In this document: positions 63,399 to 64,000 of the stretch, one piece after another
How the letters are laid out: the number at the start of each line of letters is the position of its first letter
How positions within the stretch are numbered: position 1 is the first letter of the stretch
Assembly (NCBI RefSeq): GCF_020740795.1
Contig: NC_067282.1
Span: 144,508,858-144,572,857 of the forward strand
Direction: 5' to 3'
Length of the DNA: 64,000 nt
Source of the DNA: Apus apus
Lineage: Eukaryota; Chordata; Aves; Apodiformes; Apodidae
Translations under genes and position numbers: made by a program
Notes under the pieces: model-generated
Database searches by the model: none
Seen by the model: only the letters and a program-made list of their open reading frames with translations
What the model was told of the DNA's origin: nothing

Positions 63399-63408
63399 GC
63401 GCATGCGC
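63399..63408. promoter_or_regulatory. NRF1-type palindrome GCGCATGCGC
   Basis: Perfect match to the NRF1 core, about 360 bp upstream of the MTPN ATG. A second identical copy lies at 63531-63540. NRF1 sites are common in CpG-island and bidirectional promoters. Confidence 0.6.
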
Positions 63409-63483
63409 GGGCCCTAAACCGCCGCGGCACCCGCTTGGCGCGTGCGCGCAGCGGGCGCGTCCCTCGGTTCCCGGAGATACCGC

Positions 63484-63515
63484 GGGGGGGAGGGGGGGGG
63501 GGGGGGGGGGGGGGG
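63484..63515 (+). repeat. Poly-G run with G-quadruplex potential
   Basis: Seven G, one A, then 24 consecutive G. On the minus strand it is a C-run upstream of MTPN. The exact length is likely unreliable because such runs are hard to sequence. Confidence 0.9.
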
Positions 63516-63530
63516 CGCAAAAGCGGTGCT

Positions 63531-63540
63531 GCGCATGCGC
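63531..63540. promoter_or_regulatory. Second NRF1-type palindrome GCGCATGCGC
   Basis: Identical to the copy at 63399-63408 and with a preceding T (TGCGCATGCGC). The two sites flank the poly-G run at 63492-63515. Motif match only. Confidence 0.6.
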
Positions 63541-63593
63541 CGAAATCCCCACGGCCTCGCCCCGCCGGCGGCCCCGCCCCCAGTCGCCCGGGG

Positions 63594-63607
63594 GTTGCCA
63601 TGGTGAT
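63594..63607 (+). promoter_or_regulatory. RFX X-box-like site
   Basis: GTTGCCATGGTGAT resembles the RFX X-box (two inverted GTTGCC/GGYAAC half-sites around AT). The left half is perfect and the right half imperfect. It lies at the outer side of the island. Confidence 0.4.
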
Positions 63608-64000
63608 GAGGCCTGAGCCGCGTCCCGGCAGCGTCTTTCCGGCTTGCCGGCGGGTCCGGTGAGCCTGCCGCGGGCTGGGGGGTGAGGCCTGTGAAACTCA
63701 GCCCTGGGCCACCCTGCACTTACCTCACTCTGTGCCCGAGACCTGTGGAAAATATTCCTCGGGCGTTGCGCCTCTGCCCCGGGCGCCCTAGGATCTCGGG
63801 GGGCGGCGGGCCGCTGGCTGCGGCCTCCACACCGGCTGAGGAACTGAACTTCGGAGTGTTCCCACTGAGTGTCTAAATAGCTGTTCTACAAAACCCGAGG
63901 CACTGAACATGCTGTGAATAAATACCACAATGCTTTCAAAACATGAGCGGGGAGACATAAAAGGGTGTATATGATAATTAATATGTCGGCACTTGGTGGT

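Larger units (their letters stand above)
62690..63850. promoter_or_regulatory. CpG-island promoter of MTPN
   Basis: An abrupt change from AT-rich sequence to CpG-dense sequence, covering the first MTPN exon, its 5' UTR and several hundred bases upstream. No TATA box is seen near the likely start; the island instead contains NRF1-type, ETS-type and RFX-type sites. This is typical of a broadly expressed gene. The transcription start probably lies roughly between 63.15 and 63.35 kb on the minus strand, but this is inferred. Confidence 0.88.

Noticed and set aside
62891..63719. Several long GC-rich open frames on both strands (up to 241 codons)
   Set aside because: CpG islands lack stop codons by composition. 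The products are low-complexity Pro/Ala/Gly/Arg sequences with overlapping frames on both strands and no domain likeness.

Overview
The window is vertebrate nuclear DNA, almost certainly from a bird. It is AT-rich and gene-poor, with one sharp CpG island. Nearly all recognisable transposon sequence is CR1 LINE, including copies with the typical avian CR1 3' end (CCAACC...CATTCTATGATTCT). There are no bacterial-style operons; most open reading frames in the window are chance.

The one gene I can fully support is myotrophin (MTPN, also called V-1), on the minus strand. Four coding exons (63040-62969, 38873-38760, 37521-37438, 27514-27428) have GT-AG borders and phase-0 junctions, and join into a complete 118-residue ankyrin-repeat protein. 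The introns are about 24.1 kb, 1.2 kb and 9.9 kb. A long AT-rich 3' UTR probably runs from 27427 to about 23.8 kb. The promoter is a CpG island (about 62.69-63.85 kb) with two perfect GCGCATGCGC (NRF1-type) palindromes, tandem ETS-type cores, an RFX X-box-like site and a run of 24 G.

Layout: 1-23.8 kb lies downstream of MTPN and has no supported gene. It holds CR1 remnants at 5.8-6.7, 10.0-10.5 and 11.2 kb, small tandem repeats, a 33-bp near-perfect palindrome, and two weak exon-like signals (2.97-3.22 kb and 14.60 kb). 23.8-27.4 kb is the 3' UTR. 27.5-37.4 kb is intron 3, with a CR1 5' region at 34.9-35.75 kb whose last 135 bp are inverted in place. 38.9-62.97 kb is intron 1, with a cluster of five CR1 copies from 41.0 to 51.5 kb and then about 11 kb with no recognisable repeat. 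62.7-64.0 kb is the CpG-island promoter, perhaps bidirectional.

I found no new multi-gene system. The items most worth checking are the CR1 in-place inversion, the exon-like signals downstream of MTPN, possible divergent transcription from the CpG island, and three residues of MTPN that differ from the mammalian protein as I remember it.
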